Positions 59,215 through 64,000 of a DNA stretch of 64,000 nucleotides are shown here, in pieces. The stretch covers positions 4,836,001 to 4,900,000 of the forward strand of contig OX387184.1 in assembly GCA_947561395.2 (NCBI GenBank), given 5' to 3'. Made by a program: the position numbers and the translations under genes. Source of the stretch: Buxus sempervirens. Lineage: Eukaryota; Streptophyta; Magnoliopsida; Buxales; Buxaceae. The notes under the pieces are model-generated. The model was given only the letters and a program-made list of their open reading frames with translations, made no database searches and had not been told where the DNA came from. The first letter of the stretch is position 1. Each line of letters begins with the position of its first letter.

Positions 59215-60587
59215 TAATAGAAATGTGAACCAAATCGAGAGTGAGATTACTAATCATCAAATTTAATTTTGCTTTGCTTAAAAGTACGTAGAAATATTTT
59301 GTATATAAAACTACATATTAAGATTTTAGTACTGTAACTTTGTCAGTGCGCACTGCAGGGTTACACTCTGTGGTGGCGATATTATAATCATATTGTTTTT
59401 GACTGTTCTCTTCAGTTCTTCGAATCATGTCTTCCAACTGTTTAGGGTCAAAATGAAATGGAATTATTTAACACGGGTATTAAGTGAAAAGCCATTCCGT
59501 TTATAGTTTCTTCGCACGGCACAACGATCAGATGCGGCATGAAACAGCAGCGCTTTTGTTGGGCCCACCGCCCGCATCCTTTGCCACGAGGACGGCGTAA
59601 CGTTACATGCGACGAGCTCGTAGTATCGGAGCATCCCACCGTCGGTGTTTTGTTATTTTTTATGGATGCTTTACATGAGAATAGCTTAAAAAAACACTAA
59701 CCGTATGATATTCCTGATATTCCACGTGGAAGCATCCAGCAACGACTATTCATCTGAAAATGGCAAACAAACTGTTTAGTTTATTGTTTTTTTTTTAAAC
59801 TAATTACTATTTTTTTTTTACTTTTTAAAATTTAGAAAGCTACATACAACGATTTCAGGGAATTTCTATACCATTTTTATAGATTTTTACTAATTAGTCC
59901 AATATATTTAAAAATAAAAGATTTAATAATTATTTTTTAAATACAGTGGGCAAGTCACAAGCCCAACCATTTTAAAGGATGTGCACCCAGTCAGAACTTA
60001 GAACCCTCAGTTAAAATACTTTACCAGCCAATCGAATTAGTCTATCTCGATTTTTATTAAAATCAATATGTTATTAAAGTTTATTCGAGTTAAAATATAA
60101 TATACATGGCTAATCCGTTAAGTCAAATCAGTCTATGTTTAAGAATGTTTTAAGACTCGCCGGTATTAGCCTGTATTTTCCATACTATCATAAATTTTTG
60201 TCGTTTTAATAATAGTAAGAGTTGTTGGTCAAAGGCTGTAATGAGTGGAGGTGCATGGGATATTTGATAGATCTAGAGTACCTTTGTTTATATTGCATAA
60301 TTTCAGTTTACCCTTGAGATTTCAAACAATCACACTTTTTCCGTTAAGGTTTTTGAAATACCAGTTTACTACCTACGAGTTTACTGTAGGTAACAAATTT
60401 TCTTTTCAAGAGGTTTGACCAATGATATGGGAACTAGGAAGAGACATGGGTAATGGGAGAATCCGTTCATTTATCGAACCAACCTATTCATTAAGATCAT
60501 AATAACTATATTTACAGCGCTAAATATTGTACTTATGATAACATTTAAGTTGCATGCTAAAGTAAGTAAATAAGGACTTGAAATCTG

Positions 60588-60700
60588 TTGGAGCCCTTCG
60601 AAAGATCTGCTGGTCCAATAATGATGTATGTGTTCACATAGATGCATGAAGCTTATGTATACATACCTTCCATCGTTGGACCAACAAATCTTTGAACATG
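60588..60700. mobile_element. Hairpin MITE private to the second 3-kb unit
   Basis: The arms AAAGATCTGCTGGTCCAA and TTGGACCAACAAATCTTT are inverted repeats about 65 bases apart. The first 3-kb unit lacks it. A similar, decayed hairpin is at about 6113-6230. Exact ends and family were not resolved. Confidence 0.6.
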
Positions 60701-61340
60701 AACGATCAGCTGATATGCTTTGTAAATAAGCATTTGGAGTAGATGGTTAATCTTTTTCCGTCATAAAGAGTTTTGGGAGATAATTTTAACTTTAATATTT
60801 AATTTTCTGCCATCCATATTATACTCACTTATTAAAGCTGTAGATCCGCGTCATTATGAGTCCTTACGATTCTGATTAACCGCCATGCTCTTGACACGTG
60901 CTAATCTGCCAATTAATATTAGTAAAAATTTCTACTGTAAAATCCTCGCGTGGAAGGGCGCAGATCCTCTACAGCGAATATAATGGAATATAGAACAGGA
61001 CTGTGATATGCTAGTCACACTTTAAAGATAAAATATTTTCTAAATTCCAAAGGCCAATCATAGACCGGTTGTTCATGCAGAGGCTGTAGAGTGTAGAGGA
61101 TTTCCATTAACTGAGGTTCATTTATTAGACAACAGAGAACTAAAGCAGGTTGAATCCAAGGTTCGTCTGATAGCCGGCCCTAGGTATAGAAGCAAACCAA
61201 ATGGCTTGGGCTTATTTGGATTTTGGGTGCAGCCTTGGGCTTGGACAAAGCCTAGAAATGCTTTTAACTTGTCCGTTGGAAAGCACGCAAAAAAAAAATC
61301 TATCTATATATTATATTATATTATATCTCTATTATATATC

Positions 61341-62853
61341 TCTACTATATATAAAGCGAGGTGCCCTTTTTGGAAATCGTGCCAAACAACAAGTTACAAC
61401 TTTCACAAAATGCCCATCTCTTGTATAGTTTAGTTTCAATAATACAGGGCTATACCTGTCTCAACTCAATATTTTCGTTCAAAAACAATTAGTTTGTAAC
61501 TACCCCACTTCTCCTCTCTCCCCACTTCTCCTCTCTCCACGTGCAGTTTTAAAACTACTCCCTTCCTTTTTTACGTGCATGTAGTACTACACGTGAGCTC
61601 TGCTAGTCTACTATATATAAAGCGAAGTGCCCTTTTTGGGAATTGTGCCAAACAACAAGTTACAATTTTTACAAAATGCCCATCTCCTGTATAGTTTAGT
61701 TTCAATAATACAGGGCTATACCTGTCTCAACTCACTATTTTCGTTCAAAAACAATTAGTTTGTAACTACCCCACTTCTCCTCTCTCCCCACTTCTCCTCT
61801 CTCCACGTGCAGTTTTAAAACTACTCCCTCCCTTTTTTACGTGCATGTAGTACTACACGTGAGCTTTGCTAGTCTACTATATATAAAGCGAAGTGCCCTT
61901 TTTGGGAATTGTGCCAAACAACAAGTTACAATTTTTACAAAATGCCCATCTCCTGTATAGTTTAGTTTCAATAATACAGGGCTATACCTGTCTCAACTCA
62001 CTATTTTCGTTCAAAAACAATTAGTTTGTAACTACCCCACTTCTCCTCTCTCCATTTTCTTTCTCCCCACTTATTCTCTCTCCACGTGCAGTTTTAAAAC
62101 TACTCCCTCCCTTTTTTTACGTGCGTGCAGTACTGCACATGGGCCCGCTAGTATATATAAAGCAAGGCGCCCTTTTTGGGAATCGTGCCAAACAACAAAT
62201 TACAACTTTTACAAAATGCCCATCTCCTGTATAGTTTAGTTCCAATAATACAGGGCTATACCTGTCTCAACTCACTATTTTCGTTCAAAAACAATTAGTT
62301 TGTAATTACCCCACTTCTCCTCTCTCCATTCCCTCTCTCCCCACTTATTCTCTCTCCACGTGCAGTTTTAAAACTACTCCCTCCCTTTTTTACGTGCGTG
62401 CAGTACTGCACATGGGCCCTGCTAGTTATATATAATGAAAAGAGGCCCCTTGAGAATCGTGCCAATCTTGATGTGCACATTTCCTAAAAAAAAACCCTTA
62501 CAAATCATTCTTAAGATTCTTTAATAAAGGGGTATAATGGTCATAATTGCCTAATTCCTTTAAAACCGAACTTGAGCAGTTTTATAATTGTTCCCTCCCT
62601 ATTTTTCTATATATAAATGCAATACTGAACGTACAATTTGCTAGTATATATATTAAGAAGACGTCCCTTGGGAACCGTATTAATCTTAATGTACTCCTTT
62701 CCTAAAAAACCCTTACAAATCATTGTTAAGATTCTTTAATAAAGGGGTATAGAAGTCATAACTGCCTAATTCTTTTAAAACTTCAACATTTGTACAACTA
62801 TTTCCTCCCTTATTTTTCTACAGACATGCAGTACTACATGTGAACTTTGCTAG
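61341..62853 (+). mobile_element. Head-to-tail array of six Helitrons
   Basis: Six units each end in CTAG and are followed at once by the next: 61341-61606, 61607-61872, 61873-62151, 62152-62425, 62426-62644 and 62645-62853. Units 1-3 start TCTACTATATATAAAGCG; unit 4 starts five bases later in the same sequence. Units 1-4 share GTGCCAAACAACAA, AATACAGGGCTATACCTGTC and CTCCACGTGCAG, and end in a hairpin (GTAGTACTAC in units 1-2, GCAGTACTGC in units 3-4) before CTAG. Units 5-6 are a second subfamily with CCTTACAAATCATT and AATAAAGGGGTATA. None has coding capacity. No host base pair separates the units, unlike independent insertions at A|T sites. Confidence 0.87.
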
Positions 62854-63789
62854 CTTAAATAAATAGATGTTCGCGGTTAGGATAAGTCATTTGTTGACCA
62901 TCATGAGAAAGCTGAATTTAAGGGGTGGATGTCTCCCGAAAACAGGGAAAAAATAAAAAGAAAAAACCAAGGAAAAATGGTAGCAGTCCTCCTCCAACAG
63001 ATAAAATTTTATTGCTTTATTTGTTGAACAACACCTGACCTCACAAATCAACTGAGACACATCATCCAGTGGCTTTAGGTTGGGATGCAATTTTCACCGA
63101 ACTTTTTTTCTAAAAAGAATCAATTATGACTTGGAAATCAGAATTCTGTTTAGCCCAAGTCATTTGATAAATCGAAGTCCTAAACATCTCACGCAGGCTT
63201 TAAAGTTTAAACTCTCTCCATAGTATCCATATTATATCCAAAAGATTATGGTGAAAAATGCTGCAGCGGAAGCTTCTTCATTGTCTATCATTTTGTAGGC
63301 AAAAATGCCATTCCGATAAAAAAAAAACCTACTCAACCCAAACCCATAAATTCCATCAAGAGATTTTATCTTCTTTTTTTTTTTTCCCTCTTACTTGGGT
63401 GTTCTTAAGTAGAGTTTGCCACCGCCAACCACTCACGCAGTTGTTATAATCTCCGCCCAAATTTGTCACGGGAAGACGTAAAACAATAAAGTCTGAAGAT
63501 GCGAATCAGAATCCATGAATAGATCCTGTGCCATGTTTCATGCAAATCTGGGCTGATCCGACCCACCTGTGCTTCAAACTTATGTACAAGAGTTAATTTG
63601 CTTCTCCCTGATTTAAGCAATTGTTACATCAAGGAAACTGCAGTCATGCAATTCGTGGGTTTACATTTGGATTGTTCCTATTGAATGCATTGCATTTAAG
63701 TTTAAGTCACAAGTAAAATATTTTAATGGAGTCTTCAAAGCAAACATTCCAATTAATCAAACTCGTCGGGAATACAAGGTACCTTGCAG
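62854..63789. other. Intergenic or intron sequence before the last exon
   Basis: Minus-strand frame 62887-63090 and plus-strand frame 63258-63449 have no recognisable content. The T tract and AG at 63370-63390 and the GGTACCTTGCAG at 63778-63789 could be splice acceptors. No gene is named here. Confidence 0.3.
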
Positions 63790-63987
63790 ACAACTTCTCA
63801 AGCGAGTGCTGACAAGGACATATTTGAAGTTTTTGCAGGACGCTTTGCAGCGAAGCCCCTGAAATCTGGCCTTGCTTGGATTACAATGGAAGTCAAGAGA
63901 CGCACTCAAGATATGGACAGCATAACTAACGTTCATATATCACTTCTTTTTGCTTTGGACATTGATTCCCACCTCGCCCTGCATTGA
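63790..63987 (+). CDS. Unidentified exon at the window edge
   Basis: After a plausible acceptor (ACCTTGCAG) an open frame encodes TTSQASADKDIFEVFAGRF, then AAKPLKSGLAWITMEVKRRT and so on, to a TGA at 63985-63987. The composition is that of an ordinary globular protein, unlike the chance frames nearby, so it may be a real exon whose earlier exons lie between 62.9 and 63.7 kb or are unrecognised. If it continues past the window, a donor must lie inside the open frame; I could not choose one. I do not recognise the family. Confidence 0.35.
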   Translation, partial: TTSQASADKDIFEVFAGRFAAKPLKSGLAWITMEVKRRTQDMDSITNVHISLLFALDIDSHLALH

Positions 63988-64000
63988 AATGACCATCCCA

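Larger units (their letters stand above)
58244..61296. repeat. Gene-free tandem duplication, second unit
   Basis: This is the second copy of the block at 55264-58243, starting AACCGTTGTACCTAAAAAC and ending near GGAAAGCACGCAAAAAA. It carries two private insertions: a Helitron at 59013-59214 and a hairpin element at about 60588-60700. It has no gene. Confidence 0.85.

Overview
This is plant nuclear DNA from an angiosperm. The genes carry introns with ordinary GT-AG boundaries, and their products match land-plant families: an SCL4-type GRAS factor, an At4g34500-type receptor-like kinase, Sec14-like CRAL-TRIO proteins, an At1g01500-type protein and the wybutosine enzyme TYW1. The intergenic DNA is AT-rich and packed with small DNA transposons, Helitrons and TRIMs. 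It does not look like a grass; I cannot fix the order, though a magnoliid or early-diverging eudicot would fit.

Layout. 1-1776: the last three recognisable exons of a TYW1 gene (+). 2997-3353: a small AT-hook protein gene (-). 4.1-8.1 kb: MITEs and hAT-like elements, some nested. 8.2-36.1 kb: a locus present three times in tandem. Each unit began as an At1g01500-like gene (+) facing a Sec14-like gene (-). The Sec14-like gene is intact in all three units (five coding exons, 295 aa each). The At1g01500-like gene is intact only in unit 1, truncated with a nonsense codon in unit 2, and reduced to a split piece of exon 2 in unit 3. Shared and private transposon insertions (Helitrons, a TRIM, hAT, MULE-like and Harbinger-like MITEs) date the steps: units 1 and 2 are sisters and unit 3 is older. 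40.6-45.7 kb: a seven-exon kinase gene (+) whose first intron holds a run of 63 cytosines. 51.9-53.7 kb: an intronless GRAS gene (-). 55.3-61.3 kb: a gene-free tandem duplication of about 3 kb per unit. 61.3-62.9 kb: six Helitrons joined head to tail. The window closes in an unidentified exon.

The genes do not form a pathway. They are independent housekeeping, signalling and transcription genes. The main interest is structural: a Helitron concatemer, nested Helitrons with a matching empty site, and a set of hAT-like elements that share ends but carry unrelated internal repeat motifs. No tRNA, rRNA or CRISPR feature was seen. All exon boundaries were read by eye from frame, splice signals and remembered family sequences; none is supported by transcripts.
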